Part shown: positions 44,901-60,110 of the stretch, piece after piece
Layout of the letters: each line of letters starts with the position of its first letter
Numbering within the stretch: position 1 is the stretch's first letter
Made by a program: the position numbers and the translations under genes
Source: Calycina herbarum
Taxonomy: Eukaryota > Ascomycota > Leotiomycetes > Helotiales > Pezizellaceae
DNA length: 64,000 nucleotides
Direction: 5' to 3'
Assembly: GCA_001414485.1 (NCBI GenBank)
Contig: LLEY01000031.1
Coordinates: 62,001-126,000 of the forward strand
Notes under the pieces: model-generated
The model's database searches: none
Seen by the model: only the letters and a program-made list of their open reading frames with translations
What the model was told of the DNA's origin: nothing

Positions 44901-47900
44901 TAAGAAGCTGACGTAGTATATAGATCTCCAACTATAACTCCTATCGGAGCGCTTTATATATATAGTAAATTACGTTAGTTAAAGCCTTATAATAAGTACT
45001 ACTTCTAAAACCGATGATCTACAACTTATTCTATATACCTTCTTATATTAGAAGAAGGTAGTACTCTTAGTATTATATTCTATTAAATCTAAACCTTACT
45101 ATATATTCTAGTTTAGCTACTAGACTACTACTCTTTATATAATAATTCTTTAGAAACTATATACCTACTTTAATAATTAATAAAAAAAGCTATAATTTTA
45201 AAGAGGTTTGCTTAAGAGGTTGTTATCACGTAATATACACCTCTTTCTTACCTACTCTTTGAATTACATTTATAAAAAGATTAATACATAGTACTTTTAT
45301 ATCAAGGATATTAGTAGATAGAGATCTATAGTAAAAGAGGAATATATAGTTATACTATAGCCTCTAGTATACCCTCTAAATAGCAGACGCCGCGTTATTT
45401 ATACTTTTACTCTACTAAGAATATTCTATTATTTCTTTGCTAAGTAACTCTTAAAGAGCTCAGCTATAGTATATCTTATAATAGCTTAGTAGTACTATTT
45501 CTAGAAAGCCTCTCTATCTATAAAGTTCTAGTTAATAAGCTTTCTTTATATAAATTTATCTCTTATACTCTATTAACTTTAATCTTTAAGTAAAGATAAA
45601 TTTATATACTCTCTCTCTTACTTTCTCTTTAACTATTCTTCTTCTTTCTCTTACTATATCTTTTATTATATAGCTCTACTAGTATATATTAGTATAATCC
45701 CGATTATAGAAAACAGACCTACGTTATACGACTCTGTCTACTGCTTCTATTAGATATAGTATCTTATTATTTATATTTTCACTATCTAAGAATACAAAGA
45801 TATATACGATTCTACTTCTTTATTTTAGAAGGGTATTAATAATAATACACGTAGGTTATAGAAGAGTACTTATAATTTAATACTAACTAGTTCTAAATAT
45901 AGTTCTATTATAAAAGTTATTCTCTTATATTATATAAGTCTGTATAGTAGGTAATTTTAAGCTTTTGTATTTACTGTTATAGATTATCTATCTTCCTTAT
46001 TTAAGAGATTATATAAGATAACTTAGATACTTCTATTCTTAAAATAGAACTAGCTTTATTTAGTTTAGAGTTGTTAGAAGTATCTCTTATATATACGTAG
46101 CTACTCTATTAGTTAAGAAGGTGTTAGTATAAACAGTACGCTCTTCTATTAGCGCTAATTATTAGTATATCTAGATATATAAGTACTATTATTCCTTTTA
46201 TAATTACTTATATATACCTAATCGATTAGTATTTAATACTTTAAGTAAGTGCTCTATTTTATAGTCTTATAATATTCAATCTAATAAGAGGTAGATATAT
46301 ATAGTTGTAACTAGTATATAGCTTAGATATACTATAATAATTAAGCTATATTCTTTGATTTAGCTAAGATAGAGTAGCTTAAACTCTAAACCCTATTTAG
46401 ATTAAATCCTTCTAAAGCATAGTACTAAACTACGGGTTTTAGATATTAACGACCTATAGACTTATATAACAGCGATATTCTAATACCTTTATATAGTGTT
46501 CTATCTTTTAAAAATCCTCGGATTTTAGCTAAGACTACTTCTAGCTAATACGAAGTACTTAACTAGATTATAAGAGGATTAATATAAGAGGAGCCTATTA
46601 CTATTATAGATATCTAGATATAATTAATTAGAAACTAGATATCTGTATTTAAGTAGCCCTATACGTAAAGAGAACCTTAAACATCTAAAGTAGTAGTTAA
46701 TAAACCTATGAATAAATATAAGAAGGTAGAGAAGGAAAAATATATATAGGATACCTCTAGTATCTAGAGAATGTCTACGAGATAGATAATAATAATAAGA
46801 AGACTTACTTAAGTAAATCTTTTACCTAAGTAATATATAAACTAGGGGTATATATAATTAAGTAGTAAAATATTATATAACTTAGGTAATTACTTATAGG
46901 TATTATTAAATTTTCTCCTACTTTAAAAATGCTTTATAAGAACTATAGCCAGTTCTCTATATCTTAGAGTAGCTACAACTACGGTATGTTTAGTTAAAAA
47001 TATTATTAAACTATTCTATAAAAAATAATCTAGTAAAGAAATACTATTTTATATTTCTAGAAAGCATTAGTAATATAAGGTAATATAGACTGTTAAGTGA
47101 AGATAATAGAGACTTGTTAATAAGTTATACTAAGTAAGTTATAAAGATATAGATATACTCGTCGGGTAATACTTATAGAGAAAGAGATTTTTAGTAAATA
47201 GATATAGTAATAGATATTACAAAGTTATATATATATATATGCTTTGTTATCTTATAGAGCGATTTAAGGAATTCAACTCTTTTTACTCTTACTCTTCTAT
47301 ATAAGTATCTGCTTTTATAATCTTTAAGTATAGTAGTCTCCTACGATCTACTTATTATATACCTTCTCTTCTTCTAGCTTACACGTTCTCTACTATCAAC
47401 GTATAACGTAGCTATCACTGCTATAATATTCTCTTAGTAGGATAGATAGAGTTATTAGATTAAAAACCCTAGAAGAAGTTTTAGTCTTAGTTAATCTAGT
47501 TAATTTAAATATAGTAAGGTAGGTATTCTACTTCCTACTATCAGCTATTATATATTACTAATTCTAAGATATAAACTTACGACTAGGATCGAAGCTCTTC
47601 TTTATACTCTCCTCTATAAATAGGAATTAGCTAGGCTAGCTGATTATGATTTTTACTTATAATTACCTGCTAAATTATTACTATAACTACCTCGTCTAAT
47701 TTAAATATACTACTTAACTACTCTATTTAATTTAATTAAAATAACTACTACTTAAGTTAATTACTATTATATAGAACTAGTATTCTAGGAAATCTTAAGA
47801 TTTATTAAGACGACGTAACCTTAGAGCTAACTATATATAGAACAACATCTTTAGAAGTCTTTAGAAGGTTTAGGTTAAGGCTATAAAATAGTTATTTTAT

Positions 47901-48517
47901 ACTCTAGAGGTAGATTTTAAAAAGGAAGCTTTCTTAAGTAAATTTCGTAGTAGAGCTTAGCTATTTTTTATAGAACCTTTATATAAAATATAAGGTTATT
48001 AAAATTAGATATTCTTAATTTAGAAATAGTTAAGTTTAGCGAATATATATTGAAAATAAGCTAAATTTATCTTAAAAAATCTTCTTATAAAATATATAGA
48101 ACCTCTCTATAAAATTCTACTAGGGTGTCTATTAACTGAATTCTAATAAGAAACTCCTTAGATTAAGAGTTAAATATATTTATAGAAAAAATTAACTTTA
48201 TTTATATAGATATAGATAAAACTTAAATTTATTAACTTATATATATAAACTAATCTAAATTACTAAGGAAAATCGAAAGTCTATGTAGAAAAGATCTCTA
48301 AGACAGTATTTAGAGGTATAGAAACATAGTTTATTACCCTAGTATAGATAGTTTTAGAAAACACGTAAGTTCGAGTATATAAACTATAGCGTACTTTAAT
48401 ATTTCGATTTAGAATATTAGTAAGGTTATTAAAGTAAGAAGGACATAGATATACTAAATAGAGTATACCTATCTTTTATTAATAGATATAGGGAATTATT
48501 AAGTTAGAACGTTAAGT

Positions 48518-48558
48518 AGAATAGATTAGAATAGGTTAGAGATATTCTAATCTATTCT
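48518..48558. repeat. Perfect 16-bp inverted repeat in the AT block
   Basis: AGAATAGATTAGAATA, 9-base loop, exact complement. It could be an element end or a chance hairpin in AT-rich DNA. Confidence 0.6.
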
Positions 48559-51500
48559 ATTAATTTCTAATTAGCTCTATTAATTAAAATTTAAATACTA
48601 TAAGTATTAATTAATACTATCTAATTAAAAGATATATAACTTTTACTTATACTATACTATTTATATTAAAAAATATACTATCCTGTTTATCTAATATATA
48701 ATACCTAAGAATATTAAAAACGTTGACTAGGTATTTCCTAAGGAGTTTCTATATAAATTAGCAACTATATATATAAAGCCTTCTAAGAGAATAAGGTATT
48801 CTACTATAATATAATTTAAGTAGGTCTACTAATTAGGATCTCTAGAGGCGCTATACTCTATATCTCTATACTGCCCCCGTTCTTAATAGCTATTACCTCT
48901 TCTGCTTTTTTACTCTCTAGAATTACTTCTAGTTTTCTTAAATCCTTTCTCTCTTAAGTAACTATAAATTTCAACCTCTCTATAATCGTTGTTCGCTTCT
49001 GCTCTAATACTACACCTTTCTAAGTCTCTTTAGAAAGGATAATATTTTATAAACTTAACTTTTAGACATAGATTTAAAGTTTCTAAGAAATATTAATTTC
49101 TCTTCTCGATCTCTTAATATTAAATCTAAAGATATAGTTAGAACAGTTAGAGTTCCCGTCTATAATACTCGACTAGTACACTTCTAAATATCAAGGTCAG
49201 TTAACTACTTCTCTTATTTATACTTTTTATTAATATATTTAAACTACTAATCAAAAGCTATAAGTTAATAAAGTATAGAATCTAAATTACGTTTTATAAA
49301 ACATTCTCTGATTTAGTTAATATTCGTAGCTAAGGTATTATATAAGGCATCTGTTATATTATATAAGCTACTAGTAATAATCTAGTAGGCTAGTAGGTAG
49401 TATCGCTATTATAATACCTATTATATTAATACTAGAATCTTAGTAGAATAATACTTACTAACCTTTTAAACTCTAATAAAAAGGTTCTTTCTTTTTAAAT
49501 AATTCTATAATACTTATTAAAGGCTATTATAAACTTTATATATAGTATTAAGTAAGAACTATATAGAAAGTACCTTATTATTATATCTAAATACATATCT
49601 TACGAAGTCGAGTAAGAGGATTCAGAAGATAGTATAACAGACAGCTATATAGAATTCATTTATAATTTTACTAGGATTACCTAACAGTAGTAGTTGCTAG
49701 TTCTAATCCTAAGAGACACTATATCCTAGTAGGTATTAAAGCACCTACTAGATCTTAAAAGCCTTTTTATTATTTATTCGTAGAAGGTCGATAGTTTGCT
49801 CGCCTAATCCGTAATAGCGTATAAAGAGTATATCTAGATCTAACTATACCTCTAATATATTAAATAAGGCTATTTTATCCTTAGATAGAATAAGAGAGTA
49901 AATTATTTCGATTTTATAGGTATTCGTAGTAGTTCGTAGTATTCGCTGAGATTCTGCTTTCTAATCTTTAGAATCGATTACGTTCTTATAAGAAGTTCCT
50001 AATCCTATATTAGCGACGATATAGTAGGTAAAGGCTATAGTAGATAAGAGAAAAGAGGTTAGGCTTTAGTTAAGACTAGTTAATAGATAAGGAGATATAA
50101 AGTAAGATAGTAAGAGAAGATAAAGACAGATAATAAAAGAAGAGACAATAGAAAGAGGAGATAATAAGACTTATATATTAGTAGTCTTAGATATCTCTAA
50201 TAATAAGTACTCTTATTAGAAAGGAAGCTTACTAGCTAGGTAGTGTTTACTAGGGTAGTATATATTAGGCTCTACTATCTATAAGAATAAAGTTATTCTT
50301 ATTCTATACCTTCTTACTTTTTTTAACGCTTACTTTATTACTAACATCGTATTAAGTAAGTAGTAGGTATTACACTATAGTAGCTGTCGGCTAACCTGTC
50401 TTAGGTTAAGTTCTAGTCTTCGAAGTTAGCTTATATAATAAATTTAAGCTTAATAAGAATAGTCGAACAAGGTATCTAGAGCTAATACCTCGATTATTAC
50501 CTATTTTAAGAAATCAGTAGGTTGTAAAAGCTGAAGTATATATATATAACCCTCTTACTACTAATTAGTAGAAATCTAATCCTTAGTCTTAGAAGAAACG
50601 ACATGTCTATTAAGACTTTAACTAATTTAATCTACTGTATATATAAAGTATATATCTATAAGTTAGAAACGATATTCGCCTACTAGGCTATGTTTATTAA
50701 AGTAATACGTAGTAACTCCTTATACAGGTTCTACTAGAACTAACTATAAGCTATAAGTACTAGTAAATTTCGCGAAATTTGCTATATAGCATATACTCTC
50801 TAGCTAGTTCAAACTAATACCTTTATACTTTTAGCTTACTAAGAAAAGATCTACGAAAAAAAAAAGAGCCCTCTGCCTTTAGCTAGCCCCCTTATAGTAG
50901 CGAGCTTAAAAATAGGTTATATTATATAAGATAAATTAACTAAGCGAACCCTCTTTAAAGGTATAGAATATAGTATATAGTTTTATATCGCTTCTACGGC
51001 CGCCTCTAGTATAAGTTCTAAGAGAAGATAATACTTCAGCTACTTAGACTAGAGTAAAAAATATAAGGCCTTAATTATATTTAGAAGTATATCTTAGTAA
51101 TCTCTGTTTATTTATACTTTACTAAAGTAAGTATATTAAATTAATTAATATTATAGTAGAACTATAGCTATAGAGCTTAGAGCTGATTCTTTTAGAAGTA
51201 ACTATATAATTATATAATAGAAGTCCTGCCTAGGTCCTTAGCTAAGGATTATATAGATTCTGCTTCTATCTATAAACTCTATACTTTATCTTTTTTCGCT
51301 AGTAGAAGTAACCTAAGCAACTTATCTCTAACGCTATATAATCTTTATAAAATATAATAGAAGAGATGATTTTTATTCCTATTTACTTCTAACTCTTATA
51401 ATACCTCTAATACTCTTAGGAGCTATTCTTTAATTATAGTAGAAGCGCTAGAAAGAGTCTCTAGTAGTAAAAACCTAATAAATATTAGATTATCTTTCAG

Positions 51501-52304
51501 CTTATAGATTTAGTTAAAATAGAGATATATAATTCTTAAGTAATATTCTTTATATAGCCTCTTTTATAATATAAGATAAATAGTACTAGTAGGTATAAAA
51601 CGTGATCTAAATGTCTTAAGAAGCCTCGTAAGTGTTAGGAACAGAATTAGGCTACTATCCTAGATTTTTTAGTTCTAAGTCTTAGGCGTTTTAATACTAA
51701 GTTTTATAACTATCTTAAAGACTGCTTTTAGACTTATATCAAGGCTCTTAATAATATCACTGATAATAATAGCTAGTAGTGATATTAGGCTCGAAATTCA
51801 GACTAGTTAGTAAGAGGGCTAGTCTCTGATATAAGAGCAGAAGAGTTACGCTATAGCCTGTCTTATCGCTAATAGAGGTATTATTTTTAATAGATATTTC
51901 TTCTTTTTTTACATAAGGAGGTAGATCTCTAAGTAGGAATCAGGGTATAGTAAAGAGGTAATACCTATAATAAGCTTATTAGTTTATAACGAGATTCTAT
52001 ATATAGCTTTATTACTAGACTTAGAAGGTAGGGTCGAGTCTATAATAAAGGATACTAGAACGTAAGACAGCAGATAAGAAGAAGTAAAGTTAATAAGATA
52101 AAAGTAAAATTTATATAGAAAGTTCTTTATTATATCTTCTAACTAAGCTAACTATTATATAATAGGATTAGTATCGTTTCTTATATCTCTATATTAAAGG
52201 TTAGGTTTTTACTTTAGAGCTAGAAAAGCTAAACCTAGTAAAAGTGCCTTTACTTCCCTACTTTTATACTATAATAGAGCTAGGAATTATATAAGACATC
52301 TTCT

Positions 52305-54015
52305 ATACTAATACTAAATAAGAAGATAAGTGATTAGAGAAGTATTCAGTTTTCGATCTAAGAGCTAGAGTTGCTAAAGGAAATAAAAGGCTTATTAGAG
52401 CTGTTATAAGTAGAGAAGGTGTTCTAGGTTCCTAGGCTTAATTCCTGATTTCTTAATCTTAAGAGACTTATTAAGATAAGGATAGATGAATATTAACCTA
52501 ACCTCTTAATAATACTAAATTTTATATAAAGCAGATTAGATAGATAGAGCTCTTAGCTTTAATATATCGTTTCCTACTAACTAATAATCTACTCTAGCCT
52601 TAATAGATATAGTAAGTTAGGCTATAGATATATAAGCGTAGTAGACTTAGTATTATTAGTATAAGGCACCTAGAAAGTATAAAAAGCATCTTACTAAGCT
52701 TGAAAAGAGGTATATATTATATAGAAAGGATTAGTTAAGTAACTACTCTAATACTACTCTCTCGTAGTAGTTGTTTACTTATACTCTAATACTGTATCTT
52801 ATAAAATCTTTAAAAGTACTAAATTTAGTATAGGATCTTATTAAAGTAGATTTATATCTCTTAAGTCTAAGTATAATATATCTAATCATAGCTACACCTT
52901 CTTATATATAAGTGTTAAGAATAGTAATCAAGTTATATATTATAGATAAAGAGTAACTAGACTAATAACAATCTAGCAGCTAAATCAGAAGATATAATAG
53001 GCTTTATAAGATTTCAAAGAATCTCCTAAGTTTGTATTACATCTATTTCTTATATATATAACGACTCTACACTCCTGTCCTCTAATATTAAATAATATAG
53101 TATAATCTATATACTATTTTTCTAGTAATAGACAACTTCTCTAGTTAAAGTAGCGTAGATAGATACTACTATATACTTCGTATATCTAGTTAATTAAGTT
53201 AGTTGAAGTCTTAGTAGAGATAATAGGTATTACTTCTAAGACTAACCTATTATAGCTTTATTAATAAACAGTTGAAATAGAGCTAAGGAGCTAGTATCCT
53301 CTAATACCTATATACCAACTTCGAATTTAAAGGTAAATAGCTAGGAGGAGGTATTCAGCTTTTAGTCTTAGAGCTAGGATTACCGTAGTACGTATAAGGC
53401 GTACGCTTTCTTAGTAAATTCGGCTTCGAATTCTAGTAAGTAGTTATAGGTATTATAAGCCTAGTATATAATTAATATTATAGTCTTTTATTAAAACAGC
53501 TCTTATTAGTAAGCACTTATTCTTATTAAGTATTTACCTATTTTATATACCTTGAAATAGAGTACGAAAAAGTATATTACGTAATTAGAGTAAATAAGCG
53601 AGATCCTCCAGCAGTTATATAAAGATTCTAAGAATACTTAAGAAATAGACGTATAAGAAGCTAGGACTTTTATAAGTAGAAGTAATATTTAGTCTATCTT
53701 AACCGCTCTTAGCCTCTAAGAAAAACTAAAGAACAGCGAAGCTACTACTAGTAGAGGATGGATTCTACCTTACTCTAAGGAGATTTCTAAGGTAAGAATT
53801 AACAAGGGTATTATACTAGTAGAATATAGTATAATTACATTCCTATCTAATATATTATATTTTATATAATAATACTAAATAAGAAATTATATAATAACAT
53901 AACCTCTTAATAGTACTAACCTTATAAGCGAGGTATTCCTTAGCTTTAACAAATCCTTCGTAGCTAACTAATAATCTACTTTAGTCTTAATAGTAAGTTA
54001 GGCTGTGTTAAGATA
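52305..54015. repeat. Pair of degenerate related segments
   Basis: Segment 52305-52630 and segment 53865-54015 share AATACTAAATAAGAA, TAACCTCTTAATA and CTAACTAATAATCTACT in the same order. A further match, GTATTCAG...AGAGCTAG, links 52342 and 53351. They are probably two decayed copies of one transposon, with indels. Confidence 0.45.
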
Positions 54016-57000
54016 AGGTATTTAGAAGATATAAAGAGTACCTAGGCTAGTATACTATCTTTACTATCTTTATATTTAAATTTAATATCTCTACTCTCTT
54101 TTCTTATAAGTTAAAATAAGTATACTAACGCTATCCTAGGCTAGACCTATTCTAGATACTAACTCTTTCTATATAAGTTTAAACTATTAAAGCTAGAAAA
54201 GCAAATACTAATAAGAAAGAATTCTAAGGTGATCTCTTAAGCTATATTAGTTATAGATAACCTTACTTCGCCTATCTTAAAAGAGTCTATTATCTTATAA
54301 AAATCGGTTTTCTATAGAAGCTATGTTAATTATATACAGGTATATATAAGGTCCTAAGGAATCCGTACTAGTTAAGAGTATATTTAAAATCTCTATTAAT
54401 CTAGTAAGCTATCTATAGTTTATAAAAGTAATTCTAATCTAATATAACCTCTAGAGCTACGTATTAGAATATATTAGTAAGGATGCTTAAGTTACTTAGC
54501 TTTGTAGTAAGCTCTATAGGTATTCTATTCTAGATTTTATTAACTCTAGAGAACTCGATTAAATGTTTCGAAAAATAACAGAGGATTCTTATACTAGTAT
54601 TCCTATAGAAACTGTTCATTTTCTACCTAGTATAATATAGAGGTTGATTCGTAAGTTTTAAGAGTATCTCGAGCTAGTTATTTAGCTAACTATCTACCTT
54701 AGAACTTATTAAAGAACTATAAGTAAAAGTTAGCTATTCTAAAATAAGTTAGCTATAAAGGAACTAAGACGTCTTCTAAGCTAGGTATTATATACGTAGT
54801 AAGTTTTATAACTTATTCTTATTTTTCCCTCTAGCTAATTAGATATAAAGGATATATAAGCTGGTATCAAGGAGAGAATAAGAAGCTTTAAGAAGAGAAT
54901 AAGAAACTTTAAGATATATAAACACTCTCTTATTAATCTTTACAGTCTAATAACCTAAAATAGTTAAGATAAGAGATCTACGAGATATACTTAGTAAGTT
55001 AGAGCAAAATTATACAAGTATAAAGGTATAGAAGAATAGTTTAAAGAACACGCTTAATAAGAAGGCAGCTTTAAACTCTAGTAATAAGACGAAGAGTAGA
55101 AAGCGTAGGTATAGAGAATAGATAGTAGTAAAGTATAGTAGTTTAACTATAATAGTATACTAAGTAGCTTACGAAGCTAGAATTGTTAATTATAGAGAAG
55201 TAAACCTTTTAGAGTAATACCACGTAACACTACTTATCCTCGCTTAGCTGAAATTTATTCTCTTTTCTTAGCCTTCTCGTAGTATTCGGTTAGTATCCTT
55301 TTAGTAATCTAAGTAAGCTAAGAGATACGAAGGCATATATCCTATATAAGACTATCTTTAGTTTTTAAGGTTATTAGTCTTACTAATTATAAGTTAATAT
55401 AAATTTAGATAAAGATTTACTTAGATATATTCTAACTCTTTATTATTTAGCTTCTAAATAATACACTATCTAAGAAAAGATTAAAGAAGCCTAGTAGTAG
55501 TCTTATATCTTCTTATAGTTAGTAAATCTATACTACTAACTGTTTAAGTATAAGTACCTAGGTCTTCTACTTAGTTTAACCTAGCTTTTATCTTTCTAGC
55601 TATTCTTTTCTCTGCTCGCTATATTCAAGAACTCTTGAATATATCTACCGTAGCTGCCTTTACTAGATTTTCCTATAAGACAGCCTCTTAGGTCGAAGTT
55701 AATTAGACTACCTCGAGGCCTAAGAAGAGGCCGATATACTAATAGGATAGCTCTAGAGGTCATGTCTTACTAATACTTAAATAGCCTAGTAGATAATAAT
55801 TAATAACTCTAATTCGTCTAACTAGAGAGCTTCTAGCTAGGAACTATTTAAGAAGAAGTAGCAGATAAACTATAAGAGAGAGAAATTATTCTAATAGATT
55901 CTAATATCTGCTTATAACTTAACCTATGTTTAAGAGCTTCTAAAGTTAAGAAAAAGAGTTATAATTATTACTAGAGCAGGTATATTAGCTAATACTAGCG
56001 GTATGTTAAACTTCTTCTAAATATCTTTATTAACGCTAATTTAATCTAGTTCTTATATTTTAGAAAATATGAAAATCAAAGTAAACTTCTTTTTACCGTT
56101 CTCTCTACTCTTCTCTAGATCAAATAATACTATTCTATTCTACTATCTATAGTATACTTAAACATCTCTAATTAGGCTTATATTAGCTAACGCTATTCTA
56201 CAAAACTATAGACAAGCTAGTATATAAGAGCTAACTTCTATATTATTTCGCGTAAAACATTGATTATATCGAGCTAAATAACAAAATTCTCAAGTATCTC
56301 TTATACTACCTCTCCTCTATAATTAGGAAAATATAAAGAGAGTACCTTTTAGATAATACCTTTCTCGAATCCTAGAATCTACCCCTGCTTCATAGTTAGA
56401 GAAAGTAGGAAAGAGCACTTTAAATAATCCTTCTTCTAATTCTAATAAGTATTATAATATAATACCAAAGTTAAGATAAAACTAAAAATCAAACGTTCGA
56501 TATTAAAGAGTAAATTTTCACTTCCTTTTAATATAAGAAGAACTTAATAATAGGCTTTAGATTAGCTTACTTTTAGTAATTAGAGTAGAGAAATTAAGCT
56601 TACTTATAATTTCTTAGAGAGGGTTCTCTAGTACTTCTCTTCTATTTATATAAGACTCTTAACTAACTTCTTAATATTTACTAAGAAGAAGTAGCTAGTT
56701 ACTTCTTTAACTCTAAAATTTTATTAAAGCACGTTATATTATTATAGAAGTATATTATTTTAATAAATACAACTTTATAATTATTTTCTAGAGTTAGTAG
56801 AGAGAATATAAGAGAATTTTAAAAGAGTCTTTTTTTAGAAAGAAAGGAGAAAGAAAGAGGTATAAGAACTATAGAAGTAACTTTATAATTCTTAGATATA
56901 CTAAAATACTAGAATTCTAATCTAAAAATATTCTCTATTATAGATAATAGATACTTAGTTTATATCTTAAAACATTTAAATAGTATTCTAATAATTTTCT

Positions 57001-58308
57001 AGGTTACTTTTAGGTTTCTAAGTATTATGTTTAATACTCTAGCTAGCCTATTTCATAAGAAACTCGCGCTTATAACTACTATCCTCTTCCTTATACTCTA
57101 TAATCTATTCAACTTCCTACTTAGTATCCTCTTAATAAGCTATCTCTACTTCTAGTTTAACTAACGTAAAAGACTATTCTATAGATAGAGGATAACTTTA
57201 TAATAGCGAAGGTAGATTTATTACACTCTAAATTACTTATTAGTCTAATATAAGCTCGAGTTACTAATACGTACTTACTACTATTTTCTACTACGAAGAT
57301 AGATAGTTCTATACTTAAGTTTAAAGTACACTCTCCTAGCCTAGGGTAGAGTTACTAATAACAAGTATAATACTACCTAAGAAGATAAGTTCTTCCTTTA
57401 AATATATAAAAATTCATAGAAGAACTAAACTCTGTTTTCTTTCTAAAAGATAGAAGTCTTATAGAAAACAATTCTTAAGAAACTCTTATACTTCTACTTT
57501 CTAGTTATCCTCTATATTATAAGTAATAATCAGTACTCTTAGAAAAAGGGTTTCTATTATTAATATCGCTGTCTAAGATACCTAGTACTCCTCTTCTCTC
57601 TACTATAAAAGTTATAACTCTATAGTAAGAATGATTTCTATTACCAAAGGGTATTATTCAAGGTATAATTCTTACTAGCATAGCTAGCTAGCCTATAGAA
57701 TATTATAGAATATATTAAAAAACAGCCTACTACTAAGACCTTAATAGATATAAATTAATAACCTATTTCCTATAATATTTTAAGATTAGTAGCAAACACG
57801 TTAAATATTTATAACGTCACTAGCGTATTATTATAAACATTTATTAATAAGTTTTATAAGACTAGAAAGATCGTAGATTCGTAGACCAGGTATTACTATT
57901 CTCTATATTATAGTTTATATATAAGAAGATAAATAAGAAAATTAAAAGAACGACATTTAATCTATTAAGATAATATAAGATTATTTATATAGAAGAAGAG
58001 TTATTTATAAGAAACGTTTCTTAAATATATAAAGGATTTTATTATTTTAAGAACTATAGAGAATATCAATAGTTAGGAATTATTAGAATATATAGAAGAA
58101 TATTCTTTCTACTTTAAATATTTAAACAGACTAATACTAATAAATATACATATTTACCTAAGAGGAACTGTTAAATCATCTACTACTAGAAGAAATCAAT
58201 TCTCTCTTTAACCTAGGAAGATGTAAAGAGCTAGGCTTAGAAAGAATCGTATAGAATAGCGATAGGAAATCCTCAGCTAAGCTTTATCTTAGAAACGTTC
58301 TTAAAGTA

Positions 58309-58380
58309 AGCTATCTTAGCTTTAGTCTTAGCGTCTATCTTAGCGTCTGTCTTAGCGCCTGTCTTAGCTGCTGTCTTAGT
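58309..58380 (-). repeat. 12-bp tandem array, fossil coding minisatellite
   Basis: Six 12-bp units of the form GTCTGTCTTAGC. On the minus strand they read as a four-residue repeat (KTAA, KTGA, KTDA, KIDA, KTKA), so the array probably lay in a former gene. Confidence 0.65.
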
Positions 58381-59984
58381 TATTATAGTATATTCTATTT
58401 AAGAATTATCTTTAAAGTAAATTAAGAATATAGAATTATCTATATAAAGAGTAACGTAAAAAGGATAATCAGAGTAGAGAAGGTATAGAAGTAGTATAAT
58501 AAATTTATTAAAGCTTAAAATATATAGAGGAATAGTATAAAAGCACTCTTTACTAAACTACTATAGGTAGCTCTATTCGCGATCTTATAAACCTTTCTTA
58601 TAATAGCTTAAATTAGGTGTTTAATTAAATCTACTAGAAGAGAAAGTATAGCAGAGCAGCTAATATAGTTATCTATTTTATCCCTTGTTTCTCTTTATAT
58701 AAATGCTAAGCGCTGACAAGGGTTTAAGACTAACCTAAACTAAGCTGTTAGGTTAGCCTTCGTATTTTATAAGAAACAAGCGTAGAATATTAGTTACCGG
58801 GTTTAGGTACTAAAATCTATAGTACGTTCTATACTTTACTCTCGAGATTTACGTACTTACGGTTCGCTCTACTTTTTTAATATATTATTATCTCTTAATA
58901 TTTAAGCTACTCAGTCCTTGTCACTCTATCTCCTTTAGTAATACAGCTATCTAGTCCTTAATACACTTTACTCTTTCTATAAATTCTACTATTTATAATA
59001 TTTTCTTAGAACAAAGGATTAGTTTCTAACAGTTAACAAATTAAGGCTATTAACGCTAACTCTAGTATAGCTACGTTAGGTATAAAATCACTTTACTAAA
59101 GATAGAATATCTAAGAAGTAGAAGTAGAAGTTAAACAAACTTAGAGGAATTTAATAACAGCTATACAGCTTTATAAGAATATAACCTACGAAGCTAGCGA
59201 CTATATAGCTATAGATCTACTAATAAAATAACAGAAGACGACTTTGTAAGACCTTATAAGACTATTAATACTAATACCTAATCTACTATAGTAAACGACA
59301 GTCTATCGAGAGTATAGTAAAGTTTCCTATAAACAGATTCAACTGTATTACGAAATCCCTCTCTTTATAAACCTTATTATACACTACTAGAGAGTAACCC
59401 CTTAAGGATTCTTATAGCTACTTACTACGAACCGTATGTCTCTAGAGTAAATAAGTATACTAGTATAGATATAGACTTAGAGATTACACCAGCTACTATT
59501 AATACGTTAACTAGTAAGTTTTACCTTAAAAATACTACCTAGATAATACTAACAGCTCTATAGATACTCTGTAAGATATTAATATACTAAGCTATATAGT
59601 AGATACCCTTAGTTTAACTAGTAGTATAGAATTCAAAGATATAGATAGCTTTATTAATAAGCTTATTAATAACTATTATATTCAAGCCGACGCTACTATA
59701 AATAAAAGAGTTAAGAGGTTTATACTTAAGAGATTTCACGAATTTTAAGAGAAATATCTCTAGAAAGTTATAGTAAATATATTACTAGTATTAAGTTAAA
59801 TCTATAACAGGAGTTAGTTAGAAGATCTAACTTAAAGTAGAGAGCTTTCGATTCTTAAGTAAGTTATTAAAAAGACGTTTATAACAAAGCGCTATATAGC
59901 GTAACTAAAGCGACTCCTAAAGTAGGAAAAACAATACTAGACAGAATTAATTATTTAGTTTAGTATCTAGTTTAGTAAACTATA

Positions 59985-60110
59985 GTCTTTCTTAGCCTTA
60001 TAGTATCTCTAATTACTTATATACCTTTTTAATAATATTATACTACTAAGTCTATATATAAATTTTTATCTCCGGATGTTTATATAGACCTTATATTAGT
60101 AATTATCGAA
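59985..60110 (+). repeat. Direct repeat A in the AT block
   Basis: About 125 bp starting GTCTTTCTTAGC, closely resembling 61914-62040. Shared blocks include ATAGTATCTCTA, TTATATACCTTTTTA and TATATAGACCTTATATTAG. It may be part of a long terminal repeat or a dispersed element. Confidence 0.55.

Noticed and set aside
54850..55180. Lysine-codon-rich stretch resembling a transposase C-terminus
   Set aside because: Interrupted by many stops and not specific enough to assign to a family by eye.
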